Below are positions 24,828 to 33,163 of a stretch of 64,000 nt of DNA, one piece after another (the first letter of the stretch is position 1; every line of letters begins with the position of its first letter). The DNA lies in the NCBI GenBank assembly GCA_963743945.1, contig CAVURO010000010.1, positions 1-64,000 of the forward strand, in the 5' to 3' direction. Both the position numbers and the translations under genes were made by a program. Below the pieces are notes generated by a model. That model made no database searches. It was not told the DNA's origin and was given only the letters and a program-made list of their open reading frames with translations. The stretch comes from JACOTK01 sp963743945 (GTDB lineage: Bacteria; Actinomycetota; Acidimicrobiia; Acidimicrobiales; CADCSY01).

Positions 24828-26221
24828 TCCGACGCCTCCTCGTCAGCTACCTGAGCATCACCGCGTTCGTGCTCCTGGTGCTCGAGATCCCCCTCGCTCT
24901 CTCGTTTGCCACCAACGAGCGTGAGCAGCTGACCGCGAACGTCGAACGCGATGCCCGGGTGCTCGCGACGATCGTCGAGGACACCCTGCAACACGGCGAG
25001 CCCCTCAACAACAAGGCCATCATCGACTATCAGACGGCCGGCGGAGCCCGGGTTCTGGTCACCGACGGTCAAGGGATCAGTGTTGCCGACTCCGACCTAC
25101 CCGTCGGACGCGACTATTCGACCCGGCCCGAGATCATGGGCGCCATGACGGGCCGGGTGTCGTCAGGCGAGCGGTTCTCGAAGACCCTCGACATGGACCT
25201 CGTCTATGTCGCCGTCCCGGTCGCGTCCGGAGGAGCGATCTTCGGTGTGGTCCGCATCACCTTTCCCGCATCCGAGGTCGACGGCCGGATCCGGCGCCAC
25301 CGGCTCGGGCTCGGCCTGCTGGCTGTCGTCGTGCTCAGCGCCGTCGCACTGGTGGGCTACCTCCTTGCCCGCTCGGTGACCCGTCCGGTCCATGCGCTGG
25401 AGACGGCGAGCAGCGCCCTGGCCGCCGGCGATCTCTCGGCGCGCGCCTCTCCCTCACCGGGACCGCCCGAGCTGCGCGGGCTTGCGGAACGCTTCAATCA
25501 GATGGCCTCTCGCATCGAAGAGCTGATCACGGCGCAGCGGGCGTTCGTCGCCGATGCCTCCCATCAGCTCCGCACACCCCTCACCGCCCTGCGCCTCCGG
25601 CTGGAGAACATCGAGGGCAGCGTCGACGCCGAGGTACGAGAGGACCTCGACGCCGCCATCGCCGAGGTGGCGAGGCTCACCGGGCTGGTCGATCAACTCC
25701 TCCGATTGGCCCGCACCGAGACCGGGACCCCCGGTCCGTCGGAGACGGTTGACCTCGCCGGCGCCATCAGGGAACGTCGGGACACCTGGGATCCGTTGGC
25801 GATCGAGCGTGGCCTGACCCTCACGGCGGAAAGCTCGGGCACCTGCGAGGTCTCGGTGACACCCGGGGTCGTCGAACAGATCCTCGACAACCTCCTGGCC
25901 AACGCCATCGAGGTTGCCCCTCGGGGAACCTCGATCTCCCTCCGGGCCGTTGGCACCCTGGACGCCGTCGCGCTGCACGTCGTCGATCAGGGACCCGGCA
26001 TGAGCGACGAGCAACGTCGACGAGCGTTTGATCGCTTCTGGCGCGGACCGGCGACGGCGGGCCGAGACGGCTCCGGTCTCGGCCTTGCGATCGTCCGCCA
26101 ACTGGCGCAGGAATCAGGCGGCGAGGCAGGGCTCTCGCCGGGCAGTGACACGGGCCTGGACGCATGGGTCCGATTCCCGAAGGCCGAGAGGTTCCGCGGA
26201 CAGGTGGCCGGTCCTAACTGA
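24824..26221 (+). CDS. sensor histidine kinase
   Basis: A 465-residue kinase: N-terminal helix, a periplasmic domain of about 125 residues, a second helix (LGLLAVVVLSAVALVGYLLA), HAMP (RSVTRPVHALETASSALAAG), then the phospho-acceptor His247 in FVADASHQLRTPLTALRLRL. The ATPase domain has N box LDNLLANAIEVAP, G1 VVDQGPGMSD and G2 DGSGLGLAIVRQLA. GTG at 24824 overlaps the response regulator stop (GTGA), so the pair is co-translated. The 3' end overlaps the convergent glycosidase gene by 108 bases. Confidence 0.92.
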   Translation: MIRRLLVSYLSITAFVLLVLEIPLALSFATNEREQLTANVERDARVLATIVEDTLQHGEPLNNKAIIDYQTAGGARVLVTDGQGISVADSDLPVGRDYSTRPEIMGAMTGRVSSGERFSKTLDMDLVYVAVPVASGGAIFGVVRITFPASEVDGRIRRHRLGLGLLAVVVLSAVALVGYLLARSVTRPVHALETASSALAAGDLSARASPSPGPPELRGLAERFNQMASRIEELITAQRAFVADASHQLRTPLTALRLRLENIEGSVDAEVREDLDAAIAEVARLTGLVDQLLRLARTETGTPGPSETVDLAGAIRERRDTWDPLAIERGLTLTAESSGTCEVSVTPGVVEQILDNLLANAIEVAPRGTSISLRAVGTLDAVALHVVDQGPGMSDEQRRRAFDRFWRGPATAGRDGSGLGLAIVRQLAQESGGEAGLSPGSDTGLDAWVRFPKAERFRGQVAGPN

Positions 26222-28696
26222 ACGAGCCGCCTTCCGGGTTGGTCGAAAGATCAATACCGAGCTCGCATCACTGAGCTCACCGCCGACCTCGTCGGCGTCC
26301 ATCGGGTCGCCGACGCTCCGGTGATCATCGGCGCTCACCGGCAGCCGCACACCGAGATCGGCAGCCGGAGCCGCAAGCAGCGCGTCGCCACGCAATGCCG
26401 TGCTCGACCAGGTGGGGTCGAGACCCGGACAGGTGAAGAGCACCTCGTCGACACCGTCGTGCGGCTCCAGCTCCCACAGGACGGCGGGACGATCGCCGTG
26501 CCAACGAACGGCATAGGAGAGCCTGCCGAAATGGGTCGGCGCATCGTGCACCTCGATGCCTCGACCGAACCACGAGTCCGGGATCATCGTGCACATCGCC
26601 AGTCCCCCGTCAAAGGTCTCGCGCACCAACATGTTTCGCACGAAGGTCAACAGATCAGCCGCCGCCCACCCGTGATGCCCATCACCCATGCAGCCGCCGC
26701 TGAGGCGGGGATGGATGGCCTCGGGCCATGTCCAGGTCGAGGTGGCTGCGTCGAGCATCCAGGAAAGGCGATCGAGCGCACGTCGATCCCCTGCCTCGAG
26801 CTCCACGAATGCCAGCTGCAGGGTGAGGTAGGTACCCAGCCCCGTGTGGCTGATGCCCTGGTAGAAGGCGTCCCCCTGCATGAAGTGTCCACGAATCTCC
26901 TCAGCCGTCGCCGTCAGGCGCGGGTCATCGGCCTGCATCAGGCGCAACGGCCAACAGGCGGCAAGGGTGCCGATCATGCCAGGGTCCGAACGGCGCCTCG
27001 GCCCCGAGGGAATGGCCAACGAGCCCAGGCGATCCGCAACAAGCGCGATGGAGGTGTCGAGGTCGGCACGAAAGTCGTCCGCCATCCGAAGTGCCTGCGA
27101 GGCACCCTCATCCTCACCTGCGGCATCGAGGAGCACCGCTGCATCGAGCATGCCACGAACCGACCAGAAGTCATCCCAGTAGAAGTAGTCGAAGGGCCCG
27201 AGATGCTCGGCCGAGATCCCAGGGGGCAGGAGCCCGCGCCGGGCCGGATCTCGACGTTCCTTCTTGGTCTGTCGCTTGCGCTCGATCCACTCCGCTCCTC
27301 TCGCCACCGCCGGTGCGATCGAGGCGAGGTCGAGGGGCGAGGCATCACGATGAAGGCGCCAATGCTCGGCCAAGGCATGGATGGCAGCGCCGTTGGCATC
27401 CCATTCACGGCTCTGGCTGAAGAAGAAGCCGTCGCCCTTCTGGCGCCGGGGATACGACGCCAGCACCTCGGCGGACTCGGCGATGTAGCCGTAACGGTCG
27501 AGGGCTCCCAACAGGTAGGCGGCGTCCCGAAACCAAAAGCGGTGATACGTGCTCGGGCCGGGCGTGATCTCGTCGCCGTCGTGGAACAGCAACAGGAAGC
27601 GGCGATTTGCCTCGACGCACGAGGCCAGGCGTTCGTCGGGCAGCACGAGACGCATGCCTCGCGCTGCCTGCGCCTTCCAGCCGCGGGCCACCTGCTCGGC
27701 GTTCGGCAGGTTGACCTGTGCCTGGGGCGCTCGGGCGACGCGCCGCCTGGCCAGACCCCTTCGACGGGTTCGACCCTCGGGCATCATGGGAACCATCACC
27801 CGCATCGTCGCTGTGTGCGGCAAGGGGTAGATGAATGCGGCAGACGCGAGGCCCGCCTCACATCGGAGATCGTCGGGGAACTCGGTGCCGGCCCGTCCGT
27901 CTGTCACGATCGATGCGACGTCGCCGTCGTGGAAGGTGGATGCGGCCACACGTGCCGGCGCCTTCGGCAGGACCATCGCCACTCGTCCGTCGACGGTGAC
28001 GGTGTGCTCCTCATGGAGCCCGATCCGCTCGATGACGGCCAGGCCCTCGGGATTGCAGGGTCGAACCGAAAACGCAACGGCAAAGGGGATGGGGCTTCGG
28101 TTCTCGATCTCGACCATGACAAGCTCGCCGGTCCCGGTCGCCGAGGAACCTTGGACGGCGTAGACCCGCTGCACGGCATCGCCGCCGGGAACTCGCATGA
28201 TGGTCTCCACCACCGGAGCGTCGTCGACGAGATGCTGGCGCACGGCGGACTCCCGGGAGGGAAAGTGCCAACGGTCGTCGGCGCCGATCCACCAGTCGAG
28301 CGACCAACCGTCGAACCACGGCGTGACCAGGCCGCGAGGGTCCACGATCGCCTCATGGTTCGAGCCGACGTTGCCGACCATCGTCCAGTTGCGAGCCGTC
28401 ACGTTGGTCAGGAACGGCAGATGCCCGCGAGGGACGAACGCCGGGGAGGACGGGTCCAGCTGGCGCTCGAGCCAATAGGGCCACACCCAGTCGTGTCCGA
28501 TCTGGGCCGCGGAGCGCGTGCGCAGTGCTCGAAAGACGGTGCGGGCGCCGACGGGCAGCATCTCGCCCGGCCCCTCCACCTCGAAGTGCTCACCGAGGCG
28601 CTGAAAGGTCGAAAGATGGCGAATGATGTCGTCGGTGATGCGCAGGCGCCCCATCGCTCGGCGCAACAACCAGGTCTTCACGGGCATGGATTCCAC
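26114..28696 (-). CDS. six-hairpin glycosidase-like protein (GH15-related)
   Basis: An 860-residue cytosolic protein. The N-terminal beta region (about residues 1-300) is followed by an alpha/alpha barrel with STYHRFWFRDAAYLLGALDR, SREWDANGAAIHALAEHWRL, FDYFYWDDFWSVRGML and GGCMGDGHHGWAAADLLTFV, a layout of the six-hairpin glycosidase superfamily close to glucoamylase and trehalase-like enzymes. Likely it hydrolyses an alpha-glucan or glucoside; the exact substrate is unknown. Start ATG 28696, with ATG 28687 nearly equal. The last residues after about SSVLIFRPTRK overlap the histidine kinase 3' end and may be a recent extension. Confidence 0.7.
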   Translation of the reverse strand: MESMPVKTWLLRRAMGRLRITDDIIRHLSTFQRLGEHFEVEGPGEMLPVGARTVFRALRTRSAAQIGHDWVWPYWLERQLDPSSPAFVPRGHLPFLTNVTARNWTMVGNVGSNHEAIVDPRGLVTPWFDGWSLDWWIGADDRWHFPSRESAVRQHLVDDAPVVETIMRVPGGDAVQRVYAVQGSSATGTGELVMVEIENRSPIPFAVAFSVRPCNPEGLAVIERIGLHEEHTVTVDGRVAMVLPKAPARVAASTFHDGDVASIVTDGRAGTEFPDDLRCEAGLASAAFIYPLPHTATMRVMVPMMPEGRTRRRGLARRRVARAPQAQVNLPNAEQVARGWKAQAARGMRLVLPDERLASCVEANRRFLLLFHDGDEITPGPSTYHRFWFRDAAYLLGALDRYGYIAESAEVLASYPRRQKGDGFFFSQSREWDANGAAIHALAEHWRLHRDASPLDLASIAPAVARGAEWIERKRQTKKERRDPARRGLLPPGISAEHLGPFDYFYWDDFWSVRGMLDAAVLLDAAGEDEGASQALRMADDFRADLDTSIALVADRLGSLAIPSGPRRRSDPGMIGTLAACWPLRLMQADDPRLTATAEEIRGHFMQGDAFYQGISHTGLGTYLTLQLAFVELEAGDRRALDRLSWMLDAATSTWTWPEAIHPRLSGGCMGDGHHGWAAADLLTFVRNMLVRETFDGGLAMCTMIPDSWFGRGIEVHDAPTHFGRLSYAVRWHGDRPAVLWELEPHDGVDEVLFTCPGLDPTWSSTALRGDALLAAPAADLGVRLPVSADDHRSVGDPMDADEVGGELSDASSVLIFRPTRKAARSVRTGHLSAEPLGLRESDPCVQARVTARREPCLAA

Positions 28697-28767
28697 TCTC
28701 TCACTTCCGGCGTCCGAGAGCAGGTGTCAGCTGGACGTTCACCTGTGGACGTTCACCTGTGGGACGG

Positions 28768-29769
28768 TCACTCGGATCGCTGTTGGCGGGCCATCAACAC
28801 CGCCAAGGCCTCGGCGGGGGTGACGTCGCCCCGACAGACGTCGACGACCTGTTGCGCGATGGGCATCTCCACCCCGTGACGCGTTGCCAGCTCCACGATC
28901 ACCGGCGCAGAGCGGACCCCTTCGGCCACCGTGGTCGTCTCGTCCACGATCGCACTCAGGCTGCGCCCTCGACCCAGCTCGATGCCCACCGCATGATTGC
29001 GACTCTGGCCACTCCCGCACGTGGCCACCAGGTCGCCGACACCCGCAAGGCCCATGAAGGTCATGAGCTCACCACCGAGGGCGACGCCCAATCGGGTCAT
29101 CTCCGCCAGCCCACGAGTCATGATCGCCGCCTTCGCGTTGTCACCGAAGCCCATGCCGTCACCCATGCCCGCAGCCATGGCGATGACGTTCTTGACGGCC
29201 CCGGCCAATTCGCAGCCGATGACATCGCCGTTTCGGTAGACGCGAAGGGCATCGGTGGCGATCAACGCAGCGATCGAGACCGCCGAAACCTCGTCCCTCA
29301 TGGCCAGGACCGACGCGGCAGGCTGCCCGTGGAGTATCTCCAGGGCCAGGTTCGGACCGGTCAGGGCCCCGACGGGATGCCTCGGCGCCACCTCGGCGAT
29401 CACCTCGGTCATCCGCTTCGCCGTGCCCGGTTCAAGGCCCTTGCTCAGGCTCACGATCGGCGCACCCGCTGTCGACATCGGGGCGAGGCGCTCGACACAG
29501 GCTCGCAGCCCATGGGACGGCACCGCCACCAGGATGAGATCGGCCCCGGCCACGACCTCCTCGATCTCCGGACTGGCCCGCAGGGAGGGGTCGAGCGTCA
29601 CACCGCCCAGGTATCGGCGGTTCGTGCGATCCCGATTGATCTCGTCCACGAGCTCGGGACGCCGTGCCCAGAGCAGCGTGGGCACCCGGGCACTGAGCAA
29701 AGAGGCGATCGTTGTGCCCCATGAACCACCCCCGATCACCGCCACACGCTCGAACACGGCACGAACCAT
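28768..29769 (-). CDS. gpsA: NAD(P)-dependent glycerol-3-phosphate dehydrogenase
   Basis: A 333-residue enzyme making sn-glycerol-3-phosphate for phospholipids. The Rossmann loop is VAVIGGGSWGTTIASLLS, the catalytic Lys lies in IVSLSKGLE and CELAGAVKNVIAMAAGM, and the substrate region in GFGDNAKAAIMTRGLAEM and MGLAGVGDLVATC. Length is usual. ATG 29769 gives MVRAVFERVAVIGG; it is divergent from cofC across 30 bases. Upstream is the glycosidase gene on the same strand, separated by a short spacer with a small direct repeat (GGACGTTCACCTGTG) at 28733-28757. Confidence 0.94.
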   Translation of the reverse strand: MVRAVFERVAVIGGGSWGTTIASLLSARVPTLLWARRPELVDEINRDRTNRRYLGGVTLDPSLRASPEIEEVVAGADLILVAVPSHGLRACVERLAPMSTAGAPIVSLSKGLEPGTAKRMTEVIAEVAPRHPVGALTGPNLALEILHGQPAASVLAMRDEVSAVSIAALIATDALRVYRNGDVIGCELAGAVKNVIAMAAGMGDGMGFGDNAKAAIMTRGLAEMTRLGVALGGELMTFMGLAGVGDLVATCGSGQSRNHAVGIELGRGRSLSAIVDETTTVAEGVRSAPVIVELATRHGVEMPIAQQVVDVCRGDVTPAEALAVLMARQQRSE

Positions 29770-29799
29770 ACCTGCCGACCCTCGTACACTCGGCGTTCG

Positions 29800-30462
29800 A
29801 TGGACATCGCCGAGTCCCCCACCGCTTCAGGGCAACCGCTTGCCGGCGTGCTCATCCCGATCAAGGCGTTCACCCAGGCGAAGGTCCGCCTCGCCGGAGT
29901 GTTGAGCAACGATGAACGCCGGCGCTTGGCCACGCGCATGGCCGCCGAGGTGATTCGAGCGGCAGGGGCCCTCCCCGTCCATGTTGTCTGCGACGATGAG
30001 GACGTTGCCGAATGGGCCCGGACCCAGGGCGCCGAGGTGGTCTGGGCCCCCGGCTTCGGCCTCAACGGTGCCGTCGGCTACGGCGTGGAGGTGCTCGCCG
30101 CCGCCGGTATCTCCAGGGTGATCGTCTCCCACGCCGACCTTCCGCTGGCCGCCGATCTGACCTCGCTGCTCGACCTCCGGCCGAATGAGCCCGTCTCGCC
30201 GACGCCCGACCCCCCGTCCATCGACACGGTCACGCTGGTGCCCGACCGACGCCGTGACGGCACCAACGTCGTGGTGGTTCCCGCCGCCGCCGGGTTCCAC
30301 TTCTCCTATGGCCAGGGTTCCTTTCGTTCCCACTGCGAGGAGGCCGCTCGCCTCGGGTTGCGCGTTCGGGTGACCGAGCCGGCCGAGCTCACGCTCGACA
30401 TCGACCTGCCCTCCGATCTCGCCCTGTTGCCGTCCGACTGGAGGACCGCCCTGCCATGTTGA
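29800..30462 (+). CDS. cofC: 2-phospho-L-lactate/phosphoenolpyruvate guanylyltransferase (F420 biosynthesis)
   Basis: A 220-residue nucleotidyltransferase of the CofC/FbiD family, forming the GDP- or guanylyl-activated precursor of coenzyme F420. Recognisable are LAGVLIPIKAFTQAKVRLAG at the N-terminus, GLNGAVGYGVEVLAAAGISR, the metal-binding VSHADLPLA and the C-terminal GFHFSYGQGSFRSHCEEAAR with LDIDLPSDL. The start is ATG 29800. Its end overlaps the deacetylase start by seven bases, so the two are co-transcribed. The other F420 genes (fbiA/B/C) are not in the window. Confidence 0.9.
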   Translation: MDIAESPTASGQPLAGVLIPIKAFTQAKVRLAGVLSNDERRRLATRMAAEVIRAAGALPVHVVCDDEDVAEWARTQGAEVVWAPGFGLNGAVGYGVEVLAAAGISRVIVSHADLPLAADLTSLLDLRPNEPVSPTPDPPSIDTVTLVPDRRRDGTNVVVVPAAAGFHFSYGQGSFRSHCEEAARLGLRVRVTEPAELTLDIDLPSDLALLPSDWRTALPC

Positions 30463-31187
30463 CCACCGACGTCCCCACGCCCCGACGAGCCCTGGCGATC
30501 GGCGCACACCCCGATGACGTCGAGTTCGGCTGTGGCGCCACCCTGGCAAAGTGGGCAGGCAAGGGTTGTGAGGTTCATCACCTGATCTGCACCGACGGCT
30601 CGAAGGGGTCATGGGACCCGAGCCAGGACACCGCAGAGCTGGTTGCCCTTCGCCGTCGCGAACAACGTGCTGCGGCGGCGGCGTTGGGCGCGACCGGCCA
30701 ATGCGTCTTCCTTCCAGGGATCGACGGCGAGCTCGAGTCGGACCTTCGCCGGCGATGGGAAGTTGCCTACTGGATCCGCAGGCTACGCCCCGACGTCGTC
30801 CTCGGCCATGACCCCTGGAAGCGCTGGCGCCTGCACCCGGACCATCGCCATGCCGGCATGCTGGCCGTCGACGGAATCGTCGCCGCACGCGATCCTCACT
30901 TCTTTCCCGAGCAGGAACTCCCGCCGCATCGGCCGACCACCCTCCTGCTGTGGGAGGCGGACGAGGTTGACCATGTGGAGGTCGTCGGTGAGGACGCCAT
31001 CCGGCTGAAGGTCGCCGCACTGCTCGAACATCGCAGCCAGTACCGCAGCACCCATGACATCCACGATCCCTCGGACCCCCTGCAGATCGAGCGGTTCGCC
31101 TCGTGGGTCGCGCACCATCAACACCTCGAGGGCGAGATCGTGGGTGTGCCCGCAGGTGAGGCGTTCAAGCGGATCGATCGCCTGTAG
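30456..31187 (+). CDS. PIG-L/LmbE-family N-acetylglucosaminyl deacetylase-like protein
   Basis: A 243-residue zinc hydrolase. The metal site is LAIGAHPDDVEFGCGATLAK with a later HPDHRHAG, as in MshB, Mca and BshB deacetylases. It removes an acetyl group from an N-acetylated sugar or conjugate; the particular substrate is unknown. ATG 30456 lies within the 3' end of cofC. A hairpin with a perfect 11-bp stem follows the gene at 31302-31336. Confidence 0.88.
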   Translation: MLTTDVPTPRRALAIGAHPDDVEFGCGATLAKWAGKGCEVHHLICTDGSKGSWDPSQDTAELVALRRREQRAAAAALGATGQCVFLPGIDGELESDLRRRWEVAYWIRRLRPDVVLGHDPWKRWRLHPDHRHAGMLAVDGIVAARDPHFFPEQELPPHRPTTLLLWEADEVDHVEVVGEDAIRLKVAALLEHRSQYRSTHDIHDPSDPLQIERFASWVAHHQHLEGEIVGVPAGEAFKRIDRL

Positions 31188-31301
31188 AACTTCCGCGAGC
31201 AAACGTCATGAAATTGAAAAGTGTGACGCTTGACACGAGACGATGCCGGGTACAGGATGAATGACAAGTTCCTCGTCCCAGAGGCAGGGAGCAAGAGGTG
31301 C

Positions 31302-31336
31302 GGGCTGAGGCATGTCGGGGGGGCGTGCCTCAGCCC
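31302..31336 (+). terminator. hairpin downstream of the PIG-L gene
   Basis: GGGCTGAGGCA (31302-31312) pairs perfectly with TGCCTCAGCCC (31326-31336), leaving a 13-base G-rich loop. It is 115 bases after the deacetylase stop; no long U tract follows, as is common in high-GC genomes. Confidence 0.5.
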
Positions 31337-31422
31337 TCAACCTTTTCCGGGACGGATCGGCCCTTGCGAAAGCGTGATGCAAGCCGAAGGGCTCCCGGCG
31401 GCGGCGTCTGAACGGGACGCAA

Positions 31423-31465
31423 TACGGAAAAGGACGGGGCGCCGTGGGCGCCCCGTCCTTCCGTA
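31423..31465. terminator. strong bidirectional terminator between PIG-L and HU genes
   Basis: AAGGACGGGGCGCC pairs perfectly with GGCGCCCCGTCCTT across a GTG loop. The stem extends as TACGGA/TCCGTA with two extra A residues on the left arm. It lies just after the minus-strand HU gene and after the plus-strand PIG-L gene, so it can serve both directions. Confidence 0.8.
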
Positions 31466-31483
31466 CCAAGTTGTCTTCGGACG

Positions 31484-31942
31484 TTACCGCTTCCTTGCAG
31501 GCGCTTTCTTTGCGGGAGCCTTCTTTGCGGGAGCCTTCTTTGCAGGAGCCTTCACCGGGGCCCTCTTGGCCGGAGCCTTCTTTGCGGGAGCCTTCTTGGC
31601 AGGAGCCTTCGTCGCGGGAGCCTTCTTGGCAGGAGCCTTCGCGGCAGGAGCCTTCTTCGCAGGAGCCTTCTTGTTCAGGGCAGCCTTGAGGACCGAACTC
31701 GGCGTGAACTTCATCGCCGTCGAAGCAGCGATCTTGACCGGAGCGCCGGTTTGGGGGTTCCGACCCACCCGGGCGCTGCGCCTGGTTGTCGAGAAGGATC
31801 CGAACCCCGGCCAGGCAACCTTGCCGCCGTTCTTCGCCTCCGACTGCACGACACCAAAGAAGGCGGACACAACTTCTTCGGCCACGCCTTTCGTCACGCC
31901 TGCTTGACCGGCAACCACGTCAATGAGCTCGGACTTGTTCAA
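31484..31942 (-). CDS. hupB: HU-family nucleoid protein with Lys/Ala/Pro tail
   Basis: A 152-residue DNA-binding protein. The N-terminal 90 residues are HU (NKSELIDVVAGQAGVTKGVA ... GKVAWPGFGSFSTTRRSARV ... GRNPQTGAPVKI). The following tail consists of repeated KAPAKKAP units, like actinobacterial HupB and eukaryotic H1 tails. I prefer TTG at 31942, which gives MNKSELIDVV as in most HU proteins and lies five bases after AGGAGG; GTG 31948 touches the ribosome site. On the minus strand a TTGACC near 32018 may be a -35. The strong terminator follows immediately. Confidence 0.93.
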   Translation of the reverse strand: MNKSELIDVVAGQAGVTKGVAEEVVSAFFGVVQSEAKNGGKVAWPGFGSFSTTRRSARVGRNPQTGAPVKIAASTAMKFTPSSVLKAALNKKAPAKKAPAAKAPAKKAPATKAPAKKAPAKKAPAKRAPVKAPAKKAPAKKAPAKKAPARKR

Positions 31943-32110
31943 AGCCACCTCCTGAGGATCGTGAACTCACGAGCAGTGAGCCGTCGATACTCTGAACCAA
32001 CGGACTGGCCAGGTCAAGCATTTCCTAATGAAATCAAGGGTTTCGGATATCCGATGACGCTGAAACCCTTTGTCCACAAGGGTTTCGTGAAGATCGAAGC
32101 ATGTCGGTCC

Positions 32111-33163
32111 TCACTTTTCGACCACACCTGCGGCATCGAAAGTCGCCATCTCGTTCATCACCCGGGCGGCCGCGTCGACAACAGCCCAGGCCAGGCAGGC
32201 GCCGCTTCCCTCACCCAGACGCATGCCGAGATCGAGCACCGGCTCCAGACCCAGGTGCTCCAGGACCGCGCCCGCGCCGGGCTCGACCGAGCGATGACCG
32301 GCGATGCAGCAACCGACCACCCCAGGCTCAAGCGCCTGGGCGACGAGGAGGGCAGCGCCGGCGATCACGCCGTCGACCAGCACCGGCACCCGCTCCGCAG
32401 CCCCGCCCACGATGAACCCTGCCAGCGCCGCAATCTCGAGTCCGCCCACCTCCGCCAGGACCGTCAGCGGGTCACGATCGACGCCCAGCCGGGCCAGGCC
32501 ACGCTCGATCGCGGCAACCTTTCGCTCCAGGGTGGCATCATCGATCCCGGTTCCCCGACCGGTCACCTCGGCCGGCGGACGACCGGTCAGCGCCGCGATG
32601 ACCGCTGCCGAGGCCGTCGTGTTCGCTATGCCCATCTCACCCGTCACCAGGCAGCGGGCTCCGTTCGCGACGAGTTCGCCGGCAACGAGCGCTCCGACGT
32701 CGAGGGCGGCCCTGACCTCCTCGGCGCCCATCGCCGCCTCGATGCTGAGGTCCGCTGTACCCATGCGGACCTTGTGATCCAACAGACCCGGGGCGGCGTC
32801 GAGCGACCCGGCAACCCCCACGTCCACGACGGTGACCGTCGCACCGATCTGGCGAGCGAACACGTTGATCGCCGCTCCCCCACTCAAGAAGTTTGCGACC
32901 ATCTGGGCCGTAACCTCCTTCGCCCAGGGCGTGACGCCCTGGGCGTGGACACCGTGATCGGCGGCGAAAACCGCCACCGCGACGGGTGAGGGATACGGGG
33001 GCGGCACAACGGCCGCGATCTCGGAAAGTTGGATGCCCAGCGATTCGATGCGGCCGAGACTGCCGGCGGGCTTGGTCAGACGAGCCTGAAGGGCCGCGGC
33101 CTCGGAAGCCGCCTCACCGTCCGGCGGACGAATCAGCGTGCGGGCGTTGGCGAACTCGTTCAT
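32111..33163 (-). CDS. cobT: nicotinate-nucleotide--dimethylbenzimidazole phosphoribosyltransferase
   Basis: A 350-residue enzyme that makes alpha-ribazole phosphate for the lower ligand of cobalamin. Visible are LTKPAGSLGRIESLGIQLSE near the N-terminus, VAVFAADHGVHAQGVTPW, SGGAAINVFARQIGA, GEMGIANTTASAA and the C-terminal DLGMRLGEGSGACLA with the catalytic Glu. ATG 33163 overlaps the chelatase stop as ATGA, and it is the last gene of the riboswitch-led operon. After it comes a spacer of 168 bases before the HU promoter. Confidence 0.95.
   Translation of the reverse strand: MNEFANARTLIRPPDGEAASEAAALQARLTKPAGSLGRIESLGIQLSEIAAVVPPPYPSPVAVAVFAADHGVHAQGVTPWAKEVTAQMVANFLSGGAAINVFARQIGATVTVVDVGVAGSLDAAPGLLDHKVRMGTADLSIEAAMGAEEVRAALDVGALVAGELVANGARCLVTGEMGIANTTASAAVIAALTGRPPAEVTGRGTGIDDATLERKVAAIERGLARLGVDRDPLTVLAEVGGLEIAALAGFIVGGAAERVPVLVDGVIAGAALLVAQALEPGVVGCCIAGHRSVEPGAGAVLEHLGLEPVLDLGMRLGEGSGACLAWAVVDAAARVMNEMATFDAAGVVEK

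Noticed and set aside
26321..28879. Very long open frame (over 850 codons) antisense to the glycosidase gene
   Set aside because: Its residues are low-complexity Arg/Gly/His/Val-rich with no family motif, whereas the other strand has clear glycosidase segments. Long antisense frames are normal at this GC content. The same applies to those at 4975-6855, 11503-13701, 17030-18883, 36138-37826 and 60985-63126.
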